From UBA4717 sp045580165 (GTDB lineage: Bacteria > Bacillota > Clostridia > Oscillospirales > CAG-272), in contig JAZNNG010000019.1 in NCBI GenBank assembly GCA_045580165.1, forward strand, positions 1 through 64,000: a stretch of 64,000 nt of DNA, given 5' to 3'. The notes beneath the pieces are model-generated. The model was not told where the DNA came from. It saw nothing but the letters and a program-made list of their open reading frames with translations, and searched no databases. The translations under genes were made by a program, and so were the position numbers. Positions 26,692 through 34,044 of the stretch are shown here, piece after piece (position 1 is the first letter of the stretch; each line of letters opens with the position of its first letter).

Positions 26692-28986
26692 TTAAAGCTT
26701 GTTTCTCTGGATTTTTCCGCTTACCGTCTTGGGAAGGCTCTCTCTGAATTCAACGACTCTCGGATATTTATAGGGAGCCGTCTTTTCCTTGACGTAATTC
26801 TGAATTTCGCGCTTAAGCTCTTCGCTCGGTTCTTTTCCGTTTACAAGAACTATGCTTGCTTTAACTATCTGACCTCTTACCTCGTCGGGTACTGCCGAAA
26901 CGCCACACTCAAGAACGTAAGGGAGCTCCATAATTACGCTTTCTATCTCAAACGGACCGATACGGTAGCCCGATGACTTGATAACGTCGTCAACTCGGCC
27001 AACGTACCAATAATATCCGTCTTCATCGCACCAAGCAACGTCTCCCGTATGGTAGTAGCCGTCGTGCCATACCTCACGAGTCTTTTCCTCGTCACCGTAA
27101 TATCCCATAAACAGACCACAGGGTGCCCCATTTCTTACGTCGATAACGATCTCACCCGACTCACTCGTCTTAACAGGATTGCCGTCTGCGTCCTGAAGCT
27201 CGACCTTGTAAATAGGAGCAGGCTTACCCATAGAGCCGATTTTATGCGGCTTTCCTACAAGGTTACCTATGATCATCGTACTTTCGGTCTGACCGAAGCC
27301 TTCCTTGATCTGAAGTCCCGTCGCCTTTTCAAACTGACGGTATACCTCAGGATTAAGCGCTTCTCCCGCGGTCGTCATGTGACGAACGGATGAGAAATCG
27401 TACCTCGAAATATTCTGCTTAACCATCATACGAAGCATAGTAGGAGGTGCGCAAAAGGTTGTGATATGGTATTTTGCAAACATAGGAAGAATGTCGGCGG
27501 CATCAAAACGGTCAAAGTCGTAAACGAAGGTCGCCGCTTCACAGAGCCACTGTCCGTAAAGCTTACCCCACATTGCCTTTGCCCATCCTGTATCGGAAAT
27601 GGTAAAGTGAAGTCCGTCGGGGTCTACGTTATGCCAATATTTTGCAGTATGGAAATGACCGAGAGGATATTTGTGGTTATGTGTTGCAATTTTCGGATAT
27701 CCCGATGTTCCCGAGGTGAAGTACATAAGCATTGTATCATCACCGCAGGGCGAATCCTCTGTTCTCTCGAAGTGCGTACTGAAGCGCTTGTATTCTTCAT
27801 CGAAGTCTCTCCAGCCATCTCTTGCGTTACCGACAACAAGCTTGTTTATAAGGGTGGGACACTTTGTTGCCGCAAGGTCTACCTGATTTGCAACGTCACC
27901 ATCACCCGTACAAACGATAGTGCTTACACCTGCCGCATTGAAGCGGTATTCAAGATCGTGCTCGTGAAGCTGATCAACTGCGGGGATCGCTATTGCGCCA
28001 AGCTTATTGAGTCCAAGCATTGCTATCCAGAACTGATAGTGGCGCTTAAGAATGAGCATTACTCTGTCGCCCTTTTTTATTCCGAGGGAAGCAAAATAGT
28101 TCGCACACTGGTTTGATGCTCTTCTCATATCAGTGAATGTAAAGCGTCGTTCAGTCTTATCCTTAGAAATATGAAGCATAGCAAGCTTATCGGGCTCACG
28201 CTTGGAAAGCTCGTCAACAAGGTCAAACGCGAAGTTGAATTTGTTTTCATTTTTGAAGGTAATGGAAACGGGAGTTCCGCTTTCATCTTCAACGATATCT
28301 ATGAAGTTGTGGTATATTCTGTCCTTTGTATCTCTGTGAACAGAGCCGATGATCTGCTCTGTTTTAACTATATCGGAGGATGCTGATTCGGAAACGTCAA
28401 CGTCACCGCGTAAAACGATAGCGTAGAACTTACAGTCCTTGCCGTTTACTGCTATCATACCGTGAGGAGTATCGGAATTATAGTAAATGCTGTCACCGGG
28501 GCCGAGGACCTCCTTGTGGTCGCCAACCTGGACCATAAGATGTCCTTCTATTACGATGTCACATTCCTGACCTGCATGAGTTGTAAGCTCGATATCTCTG
28601 TTCTGCGCAGACTCATCGTAAGCACTTACAACGTAAAGAGGCTCTGCAATACGGTTCTTGAAGGCGTATGCAAGGTTATGGTATATCATACCGTGCGCCT
28701 TTGCGATCTGCTGACCCGCACCTGCTCTTGTAACGGTGTAAGACTTAAGATTCGGGCTATATCCCTCGATAATATCGGTTACGTTTACTCTGAGCGCGGC
28801 AGCGCAACGGTAAATAAACGCAAAGTTGAGGTCGGACTCGCCGTTCTCGCATCTGAGGTATTCGTCAACCGTAATACCTGTTTTATCAGCCATTTCCTCT
28901 GGAGTATAGTTTTCGATAATTCTGAGCTCGCGGATACGCTCCGCCATCTCTTTGATCTTCAGATTAATGTCTCTTAGGTTTTCCAT
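26692..28986 (-). CDS. Fusion of XRE helix-turn-helix, cupin and medium-chain acyl-CoA synthetase domains
   Basis: A 764-aa single polypeptide with three parts. Residues about 13-75 are an XRE-type helix-turn-helix (YTPEEMADKTGITVDEYLRCENGES). Residues about 115-195 are a cupin barrel (HAGQECDIVIEGHL and PGDSIYYNSDTPHGM). Residues about 240-764 are an AMP-forming ligase with the P-loop YFTSGTSGYPK (422-432), EGFGQTEST, YHTGDVAW, the hinge-region GRVDDVIKSSGYRI, and the C-terminal catalytic lysine in KTVSGKIQR. The DTGWAKAMWGKLYG segment points to the medium-chain acyl-CoA synthetase (MACS) subgroup, which activates fatty, branched or aromatic acids. XRE-cupin proteins are normally stand-alone regulators. 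Expression is controlled by the T-box leader at 29010-29272. AAGGAG precedes the ATG at 28986. The substrate is not known; a branched-chain acid is the favoured inference. Confidence 0.9.
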   Translation of the reverse strand: MENLRDINLKIKEMAERIRELRIIENYTPEEMADKTGITVDEYLRCENGESDLNFAFIYRCAAALRVNVTDIIEGYSPNLKSYTVTRAGAGQQIAKAHGMIYHNLAYAFKNRIAEPLYVVSAYDESAQNRDIELTTHAGQECDIVIEGHLMVQVGDHKEVLGPGDSIYYNSDTPHGMIAVNGKDCKFYAIVLRGDVDVSESASSDIVKTEQIIGSVHRDTKDRIYHNFIDIVEDESGTPVSITFKNENKFNFAFDLVDELSKREPDKLAMLHISKDKTERRFTFTDMRRASNQCANYFASLGIKKGDRVMLILKRHYQFWIAMLGLNKLGAIAIPAVDQLHEHDLEYRFNAAGVSTIVCTGDGDVANQVDLAATKCPTLINKLVVGNARDGWRDFDEEYKRFSTHFERTEDSPCGDDTMLMYFTSGTSGYPKIATHNHKYPLGHFHTAKYWHNVDPDGLHFTISDTGWAKAMWGKLYGQWLCEAATFVYDFDRFDAADILPMFAKYHITTFCAPPTMLRMMVKQNISRYDFSSVRHMTTAGEALNPEVYRQFEKATGLQIKEGFGQTESTMIIGNLVGKPHKIGSMGKPAPIYKVELQDADGNPVKTSESGEIVIDVRNGAPCGLFMGYYGDEEKTREVWHDGYYHTGDVAWCDEDGYYWYVGRVDDVIKSSGYRIGPFEIESVIMELPYVLECGVSAVPDEVRGQIVKASIVLVNGKEPSEELKREIQNYVKEKTAPYKYPRVVEFRESLPKTVSGKIQRNKL

Positions 28987-29009
28987 TTTTTCTCCTTATG
29001 TAAGGCAAT

Positions 29010-29048
29010 AAAAAAATCGCCCCAAAGTAAAGTAAAAACTTTGAGACG
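29010..29048 (-). terminator. T-box regulated terminator
   Basis: Stem 29018-29028 with 29038-29048 including two G-U pairs, followed by T7 on the minus strand. Its 5' half (CGTCTC) can instead pair with the T-box sequence as antiterminator when uncharged tRNA binds. Confidence 0.85.
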
Positions 29049-29272
29049 AGTGTAAATTCACCCGCGGTACCACTCATATTGCGATAATATCGCCACACCG
29101 GGTCAAGCAACCCTTATGCATTAACGCAGCAATCACGGGAAGGTTCTACTCACGTACGTTTTCTTCCTTCCGGCTCAGAAGCTACAAACATTTACCCTCT
29201 CCCATGGCTCGCACCAACCGCCATTTCTCTCAAGGTGTTAAGTAAAATGCCCTCTTCGTCAAAGCCTTTACA
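29010..29272 (-). promoter_or_regulatory. T-box riboswitch (tRNA-sensing leader), probably valine-specific
   Basis: Reading the minus strand from the predicted start near 29272, the leader shows a K-turn region and a Stem I base (GGCTT with GAGCC), a distal loop with GAGAG and GGTTGGTG, and the T-box core GAGTGGTACCGCGG (plus coordinates 29062-29075). The competing terminator is an 11-bp stem (29018-29028 with 29038-29048) followed by seven T's. The Stem I specifier loop appears to carry UUGUAG, and GUA (29183-29185, valine) is the best-placed codon, followed by a purine. The antiterminator bulge TGGT would pair with a tRNA 3' end having A73, which fits tRNA-Val. It lies 24 nt before the XRE-cupin-ligase start codon. 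T-box identity is firm; the specifier is an inference. Confidence 0.92.
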
Positions 29273-29278
29273 CGTGTT

Positions 29279-29307
29279 AATATACCACAATAAAGCAAAT
29301 ATGTCAA
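29279..29307 (-). promoter_or_regulatory. Sigma-A promoter of the T-box leader
   Basis: On the minus strand a perfect -35 TTGACA (29302-29307) and -10 TATATT (29279-29284) are 17 bp apart. This gives a leader of about 285 nt. Confidence 0.8.
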
Positions 29308-29335
29308 TAGTTTGACAACATTTTTATTAAAAGTC

Positions 29336-29361
29336 ATCCGCCGTCATTGCTGACGGCGGAT
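29336..29361 (-). terminator. Terminator hairpin of the SDR gene
   Basis: A GC-rich 10-bp stem (29336-29345 with 29352-29361) with a 6-nt loop, 12 bp after the SDR stop. The T-tract on the minus strand (ACTTTTAAT) is short. Confidence 0.65.
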
Positions 29362-29373
29362 AATAAACATAGT

Positions 29374-30174
29374 TTAAGGGCGAAGTCCCATTCCGCCCTC
29401 GAGGGTAAGAGTTTCACCGTTGAGGTACTTGAAGTCGGGAGATGCAAGCTGAACGCATACTCTACCTATCTCAAGCTCAGAATCGCCGAAGTGACCTGCA
29501 GGCGGCATCTTTACGTTAGCCTTGAACGCCTCAGGGTACGCCTTTTCAAAGTTTTCAAGCTGTGCAGTCCAAGCAAGAGGACATACGACGTTAGTGTTGA
29601 TTCCGTCTGCCGCCCATTCGGTAGCCGCAACTCTGGAAAGTCCGCGTATACCCTCTTTTGCAGCGGCATACGAGCACTGACCGTAGTTTCCGAAAAGTCC
29701 TGCACCGGATGCAAAGTTGATGATACTTCCCTTTGTTTCCTTAAGATAAGGATAGCATGCTTTCATATAATGGAATGTCGCATAGAGACCGGAATACATA
29801 GCGAGATTAAACTGCTCGGTAGTGTGATTCTGTATAGTTACGCCCGACGCAGACGCCTGTGCATTGTTGATGAGAACGTCGATCCTTCCGAATTCCTTGA
29901 TTGCAACCTCAGCCACGCCGTTTGCAATAGCCTCGTTGTCAGCGCCCTCGGAAATGTCTGCCTGAAGAGCAAGAACTTTTATGCCGTAAAGTCTTTCAAG
30001 CTCTTCCTTTGCCATTTCAAGCTTTTCCACGTTACGTCCCGTGATAACGATATTTGCACCTTCCTTTGCGTAAGCGGTTGCAATTCCGTATCCGATGGAG
30101 CCGCATCTGCCGTCAGAAAGCTTTGCGTATCCGCCGCCTGTTATAATAGCGGTCTTGCCAGTTAAGTGTCCCAT
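29374..30174 (-). CDS. Short-chain dehydrogenase/reductase (SDR), classical type with long glycine loop
   Basis: A 266-aa NAD(P)-dependent oxidoreductase. The catalytic YAAAK and the preceding serine in NFASGAG are present, as are the structural LINNAQ motif and a C-terminal GGMGLRP. The nucleotide-binding loop is unusual: TGG at 12-14 and GSIGYGIA at 25-32 are separated by about ten extra residues (GYAKLSDGRC). Other conserved features are normal, so this is an insertion in the loop, not damage. The start ATG at 30174 has CCGGAGG. It has its own promoter and terminator. The substrate is unknown; a role next to the acyl-CoA ligase locus is only positional. Confidence 0.88.
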   Translation of the reverse strand: MGHLTGKTAIITGGGYAKLSDGRCGSIGYGIATAYAKEGANIVITGRNVEKLEMAKEELERLYGIKVLALQADISEGADNEAIANGVAEVAIKEFGRIDVLINNAQASASGVTIQNHTTEQFNLAMYSGLYATFHYMKACYPYLKETKGSIINFASGAGLFGNYGQCSYAAAKEGIRGLSRVAATEWAADGINTNVVCPLAWTAQLENFEKAYPEAFKANVKMPPAGHFGDSELEIGRVCVQLASPDFKYLNGETLTLEGGMGLRP

Positions 30175-30205
30175 ATTAACCTCCGGTTATTTTATTTACA
30201 TGCAT

Positions 30206-30234
30206 ATTGTATCACAAAAAAATGAGATTGGCAA
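30206..30234 (-). promoter_or_regulatory. Sigma-A promoter of the SDR gene
   Basis: On the minus strand -35 TTGCCA (30229-30234) and -10 TACAAT (30206-30211) are 17 bp apart. The AT-rich stretch from there to 30360 holds no gene. Confidence 0.65.
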
Positions 30235-30368
30235 TAATTTAACAAAAAGAAATTTTATTTCATATATATTTACCAAAATACCGAATATTTACATTACTTT
30301 TTATGATAATGTAATTTTAATATATTACTACATTTATCAAAATATTACTATCTTGGGTAAATAAAAAG

Positions 30369-30399
30369 CAAACGGCAACTACGTTAAAGTCGCCGTTTG
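30369..30399 (-). terminator. Terminator of the tRNA-Arg/tRNA-His operon
   Basis: A 12-bp stem (30369-30380 with 30388-30399, one G-U pair) with a 7-nt loop and a CTTTTTATTT tract on the minus strand, immediately after tRNA-His. Confidence 0.88.
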
Positions 30400-30404
30400 T
30401 CTTA

Positions 30405-30482
30405 TGGGGTGAGATATCGGATTCGAACCGACGGCCTTCAGGGCCACAACCTGACGCTCTAACCAACTGAGCTAATCCCACC
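30405..30482 (-). tRNA. tRNA-His (GTG anticodon)
   Basis: The sequence folds as a cloverleaf with a 7-bp acceptor stem, D-arm AGCTCAGTTGGTTAGAGC, anticodon stem TCAGG/CCTGA with loop TTGTGGC (anticodon GTG), T-arm with GGTTCGAATCC, and encoded CCA. It carries the extra 5' guanosine (G-1) and C73 characteristic of histidine tRNAs. Confidence 0.97.
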
Positions 30483-30499
30483 AAATTTACTACAAACAA

Positions 30500-30545
30500 T
30501 TAAGAGATAACGGACAATGCAGCTTTCATTCCCATTATCTCTTAA
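30500..30545 (-). repeat. 11-bp inverted repeat between the two tRNA genes
   Basis: TTAAGAGATAA (30500-30510) is perfectly inverted at 30535-30545 with a 24-nt spacer. On the common precursor RNA it would form a hairpin between tRNA-Arg and tRNA-His, possibly a processing signal. Confidence 0.5.
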
Positions 30546-30555
30546 TGCTTGGTTA

Positions 30556-30632
30556 TGGCGTACCCTGGGGGATTCGAACCTCCGACCTACTGCTTAGAAG
30601 GCAGTTGCTCTATCCTGCTGAGCTAAGGGTAC
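30556..30632 (-). tRNA. tRNA-Arg (TCT anticodon)
   Basis: Cloverleaf with acceptor GTACCCT/AGGGTAC, discriminator G73 and encoded CCA. The anticodon stem ACTGC/GCAGT encloses the loop CTTCTAA, anticodon TCT, reading AGA/AGG. The T-arm contains GGTTCGAATCC. It is first in the two-tRNA operon. Confidence 0.97.
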
Positions 30633-30672
30633 GTACGCCTTCGAAAAGCCTCGCTTTCCGTCAACGATATGT

Positions 30673-30701
30673 ATTATAACATAACGGTATTGCAATGTCA
30701 A
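30673..30701 (-). promoter_or_regulatory. Consensus sigma-A promoter of the tRNA operon
   Basis: On the minus strand TTGACA (30696-30701) and TATAAT (30673-30678) are both perfect and 17 bp apart, the strongest promoter in the window, as expected for stable RNA. Confidence 0.85.
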
Positions 30702-30727
30702 TAGCAAAAATCAATATTTTAATAAAA

Positions 30728-30754
30728 AATTCGGCGCAAAATATGCGCCGAATT
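30728..30754 (-). terminator. Terminator of the ECF sigma/membrane protein operon
   Basis: An 11-bp stem (30728-30738 with 30744-30754) with a 5-nt loop, followed by TTTTTTATT on the minus strand, just after the stop at 30757. Confidence 0.88.
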
Positions 30755-30756
30755 CA

Positions 30757-31485
30757 TCACTTTTTAACAGAAGCTTCTATTTTCTTGATCTGATCGTCGG
30801 TAAAGTACTTGGAAGATAACACTATAACACAGTCATCACCCGCCGCACATTCGATAACGTAAACCTCGTCTCCGTCTTCGAAAGCCCCCGCGTCCGAAGC
30901 ATACGCGAAACTGTCATCATACCGAGATTTAGGTGAATAAATTACACCAACCGTCTTTCCTTTAAGCAATATTTCGATTTCTCCACTGCTATTTTTGATA
31001 AGTGCGCAGTCGACTACGCTAACAATTGCTTTTTCAGCCGAATTCAAGTCAGAATCCTGCTTTTCGGCGACGGCATTATGTGTGTCTTCCGTGGTTTCGG
31101 GACGAGTTGCCTTAGGCTCCTCATCAGCAGCTTCCTCTACGGCCTCCTCAACGCAAACGTCAAACATCTCTTCTTCGGCAGCATACTGATACGCCTTGTT
31201 TTTGGAGTCTTCAACAGAGTATTCAATTATACCGCTACCATTCGTTACCGCGTAGGTTTCAGAGCGAACCGTTGCGACATACGCATTATCCGCTTCCATT
31301 GCTGAATTTGCGCCCATAAGCGCAGGAAAAACTCTTACAGCGCCGAGAATAACAACACAAAAGCAAGCCGCAAGACTTGCGCAGAGGTAGACCGTCTTAT
31401 TACGCTTGGCTAAAGCCGTACGTCTTGCTTTTTCTTGCTCGTATTTAGAATAAACGCTATCGATAAATTCACGTTCAGTCTTCAC
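30757..31485 (-). CDS. Putative anti-sigma factor-like single-pass membrane protein
   Basis: A 242-aa protein with a charged cytosolic N-terminus (1-30), one transmembrane segment (about 31-55), and a large outer domain. The middle of the outer part is rich in Glu and Ala (EEEMFDVCVEEAVEEAADEE) and the C-terminus is a compact strand-rich segment. It starts with GTG at 31485, preceded by GAAGGAGG, and overlaps the sigma gene by 11 nt. That coupling to an ECF sigma suggests an anti-sigma role. The usual zinc anti-sigma motif (HxxxCxxC) is absent, so the assignment rests on context. Confidence 0.6.
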   Translation of the reverse strand: MKTEREFIDSVYSKYEQEKARRTALAKRNKTVYLCASLAACFCVVILGAVRVFPALMGANSAMEADNAYVATVRSETYAVTNGSGIIEYSVEDSKNKAYQYAAEEEMFDVCVEEAVEEAADEEPKATRPETTEDTHNAVAEKQDSDLNSAEKAIVSVVDCALIKNSSGEIEILLKGKTVGVIYSPKSRYDDSFAYASDAGAFEDGDEVYVIECAAGDDCVIVLSSKYFTDDQIKKIEASVKK

Positions 31486-32020
31486 GGACTATTCCCTCCT
31501 TCTCAAGTTCTTTTCTTGCCGCGGCTTTTGCGCGGTAAACTAAATTTTCTATTTGCTTGGTTGATTTTCCGAGCACGCGTCCCGCCTCAACGTAAGACAT
31601 ATCTTCAACGTAAACAAGCCAAAGCGCGTTTCGGTAATCTTCATTAAGTCGGTCGAGCACCTTATATAACGCCTTTGCCTCATCATTCTTGATAACTCTT
31701 TCTTCGAGCGACTCTACGTCGGCCTCAGTAGTTTCAAGACATTCGTCATCAGTAAGGCGACTGTTTCTCCTTATATAATTGATAGCTTTATTTCTTGCTA
31801 TCGTGAACAGATACGTTTTTACAGAGGAAGAAAAATTGAAGCGTTCCTTATGAATAAGAAGCTCTACAAATGCGTCCTCCGCTATTTCCTCCGCCAAAGA
31901 CGACGATTTAACAAATCTCATGGCAAAGAATATAAGCGGCTCTCGCAGCATCTTTATAAGTTCTGTAAAAGCGTTCTCATCACCGTATACATATTGGTGA
32001 AAAAGAACATTTGGGTCCAT
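31475..32020 (-). CDS. ECF-family RNA polymerase sigma factor
   Basis: A 181-aa sigma-70 family protein with only regions 2 and 4. Region 2 contains FFAMRFVKSSSLAEEIAEDAF and the TYLFTIARNKAINYIRR segment, and region 4 contains YRNALWLVYVEDMSYVEAGRVL and the DNA-recognition helix STKQIENLVYRAK. The start ATG at 32020 is chosen over GTG at 32029. It is coupled to the downstream membrane protein, its likely regulator. The target genes are unknown. Confidence 0.93.
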   Translation of the reverse strand: MDPNVLFHQYVYGDENAFTELIKMLREPLIFFAMRFVKSSSLAEEIAEDAFVELLIHKERFNFSSSVKTYLFTIARNKAINYIRRNSRLTDDECLETTEADVESLEERVIKNDEAKALYKVLDRLNEDYRNALWLVYVEDMSYVEAGRVLGKSTKQIENLVYRAKAAARKELEKEGIVRED

Positions 32021-32098
32021 ACGGAGCACCTGCTTTCCGTTAGTTATTCGTACAAGTGTATAAAAACACTCACCAAAAATTTAAATTACTCCAAAAAC

Positions 32099-32127
32099 AT
32101 TGTACCACAAAATTCCCGCAACTTCAA
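32099..32127 (-). promoter_or_regulatory. Promoter of the ECF sigma operon
   Basis: On the minus strand -35 TTGAAG (32122-32127) and -10 TACAAT (32099-32104) are 17 bp apart. It looks like a housekeeping promoter, not an ECF-type one. Confidence 0.6.
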
Positions 32128-32136
32128 TGGGTGCTA

Positions 32137-32164
32137 TTGCATTTGAATAAAATTATGTTATAAT
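32137..32164 (+). promoter_or_regulatory. Promoter of the AlaX-like gene
   Basis: -35 TTGCAT (32137-32142) and -10 TATAAT (32159-32164) are 16 bp apart. It is divergent from and almost adjoining the sigma operon promoter. Confidence 0.6.
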
Positions 32165-32195
32165 AATGTAAAGAAAAATTGTTGAAAGGCATTTT

Positions 32196-33350
32196 ATGAA
32201 AACAGAAAAGCTATATTATAACGATGCGTATATTTCCGAATTTAACGCAAAGGTACTGTCGTGCGAGGAGTCAAGCGGCAAGTTCACCGTAACGCTTGAT
32301 GCTACCGCTTTCTTTCCCGAGGAGGGCGGACAGTATGCCGACAGGGGATCTATCAACGGTATAGAGGTTATGGACGTCAAGGAGAAAAACGGTGTTGTAT
32401 ACCATATACTACCCTCCCCTCTGACTGTAGGCGAAAGTGTTCGCGGAGTTATAGATTTTTCCGAGCGTTATGAAAAAATGCAGTGCCACACGGGAGAACA
32501 TATCGTATCGGGAATCGTCAGACAAAGGCTCGGCTTGAACAACGTAGGGTTTCATCTCGGATATGATGACGTCACGATCGATTATGACGGTGTTATAAGC
32601 GACGATATCCTTCACGAAATAGAGTTTGAGGCTAATTTTGCAATATATAAGAATATTGAGATCAAATGCGAATTTCCAAGTGATGACGTACTAAAGGAGC
32701 TTGATTACAGAAGTAAGCTTGAATTGACCGAAAACATAAGGATAGTCACCATCGACGGATACGACGTATGCGCTTGTTGCGCACCTCACGTCAGACGCAC
32801 GGGTGAGGTCGGTATTATAAAGCTTCTTGACAAGATCAGCTACAAGGGCGGAGTGAGGATACATATGCTTTGCGGAAAGCGCGCCCTTGACGATTACGGA
32901 GCGCGTTACTTTGCGACCAAAAGCATATCAAATCTCTTATCAGTCAAGCAAGCCGACGTGGTTACGGGAGTAGAAAGGCTGATATCGGAAGCAGATGCTT
33001 TGAAGGCTCAGCTGTCGACGCTTAAGAAAAGTATACTTGCTAACAAGATCTCCTCTCTTGAAAAGACGAATGACGATATAGTGGTTTTTGAAGATACTCT
33101 TGATATGGGGTATATGCGCGAGTTTATTAATAACGCCGTTAACTTCACAAGCGGTATTGCGGCTGCTTTCATCAAAAAGGACGATGACACCTACACATAT
33201 ATTATAGGAAGTAAAGGTGCCGATTTGAAGCTACTCTCGGCAGAGCTAAAAGATAAGCTTGGAGCTCGCGGCGGTGGCAATTCCGAAATGATAAACGGCT
33301 CCGTATCAAAAACAAAAGAAGAAATACTCGATTTTCTAAACAAAAAGTGA
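32196..33350 (+). CDS. Alanyl-tRNA editing protein, AlaX-L type with DHHA1 domain
   Basis: A 384-aa free-standing homologue of the AlaRS editing half, which hydrolyses mischarged Ser- or Gly-tRNA-Ala. It has the N-terminal beta-barrel (FFPEEGGQYADRG), the zinc site HTGEHIVSG and CACCAPHV, and a C-terminal DHHA1 domain with the LGARGGGNSEMINGS motif. Length and DHHA1 presence fit the AlaX-L class. The last codons lie in the shared terminator. It is an isolated plus-strand gene between two minus-strand operons. Confidence 0.92.
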   Translation: MKTEKLYYNDAYISEFNAKVLSCEESSGKFTVTLDATAFFPEEGGQYADRGSINGIEVMDVKEKNGVVYHILPSPLTVGESVRGVIDFSERYEKMQCHTGEHIVSGIVRQRLGLNNVGFHLGYDDVTIDYDGVISDDILHEIEFEANFAIYKNIEIKCEFPSDDVLKELDYRSKLELTENIRIVTIDGYDVCACCAPHVRRTGEVGIIKLLDKISYKGGVRIHMLCGKRALDDYGARYFATKSISNLLSVKQADVVTGVERLISEADALKAQLSTLKKSILANKISSLEKTNDDIVVFEDTLDMGYMREFINNAVNFTSGIAAAFIKKDDDTYTYIIGSKGADLKLLSAELKDKLGARGGGNSEMINGSVSKTKEEILDFLNKK

Positions 33351-33374
33351 GGCTTTTGCCTCACTTTTTGTTTA
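33337..33374. terminator. Bidirectional terminator overlapping both stop codons (AlaX / HAD)
   Basis: A 17-bp perfect stem (33337-33353 with 33358-33374) with a TTTT loop. The plus-strand AlaX stop (33348-33350) and the minus-strand HAD stop (33361-33363) are symmetrically placed inside the stem. As a result both proteins end in LNKK. Confidence 0.9.
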
Positions 33375-34026
33375 GTTCATTTACAATATCAAGTATTTGC
33401 TCCGGTTTTTCGACTATATGATCTGCGCCGTGATCCCTTAGCTCTTGCTCGGTTCTAAAGCCCCACAAAACGCCGATCGCGGTTACACGGGCGTTTTTAG
33501 CCGTGTCCATATCCACGCCAGTATCACCAACGTAGAGACATTCGCAGGGTTCAACGCCAAGCTCATTCAGTACGGACAAAAGTGCGTCGGGATCGGGCTT
33601 GAGCTTTACGCCGTCACGAGCTCCGTATACACGGTCAAATTCGTCCGTAAAGCAAGCAGACATAACGCCGCGCGTTGCAAAGTCAGGCTTATTTGAAACT
33701 ACCGCCTGCTTTATTCCCATTTGTTTGAGAGTAAGAACAAGCTCCGAAATGCCGTCAAACGGCTTTGTAAATGCAACAGGCGCGGCATTGTAGGTCTCGT
33801 TATAATAAGCGAATACCTTTTCAAAGTTATCAGACACGGAAACGCCGAGCGTGCCAAGCATACGTTCTATCAGTACTCTCGCACCGTTACCCGCATAATA
33901 TTTGTAATTATCGACGGGAAGCGTGGAAAAGCCGAAATGCTCAAGAGCTTGGTTTCCGTAATAAGCTATAGTTGACAGTGTATCAAGCACCGTACCGTCT
34001 ACGTCGTATATAACTGCTTTAATCAA
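33361..34026 (-). CDS. HAD-superfamily phosphatase, phosphoglycolate phosphatase-like
   Basis: A 221-aa hydrolase of the HAD family. Motif I is YDVDGTVLDT (nucleophile Asp near residue 8), motif II VVSNK, motif III KLKPDPD, and motif IV YVGDTGVDM. The alpha-helical cap between motifs I and II is that of the Gph/PGMB group. Substrate is uncertain: phosphoglycolate, pyrophosphate or sugar phosphate. It starts with TTG at 34026 and is the last gene of the galU operon, 18 nt after dnaI. Confidence 0.88.
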   Translation of the reverse strand: MIKAVIYDVDGTVLDTLSTIAYYGNQALEHFGFSTLPVDNYKYYAGNGARVLIERMLGTLGVSVSDNFEKVFAYYNETYNAAPVAFTKPFDGISELVLTLKQMGIKQAVVSNKPDFATRGVMSACFTDEFDRVYGARDGVKLKPDPDALLSVLNELGVEPCECLYVGDTGVDMDTAKNARVTAIGVLWGFRTEQELRDHGADHIVEKPEQILDIVNELNKK

Positions 34027-34044
34027 ATTTTTTCACCATTATAA

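Noticed and set aside
29060..29300. Alternative reading of the T-box leader as an intergenic repeat
   Set aside because: The exact T-box core, the terminator with T-run, and the consensus promoter at the correct distance make a T-box far more likely.
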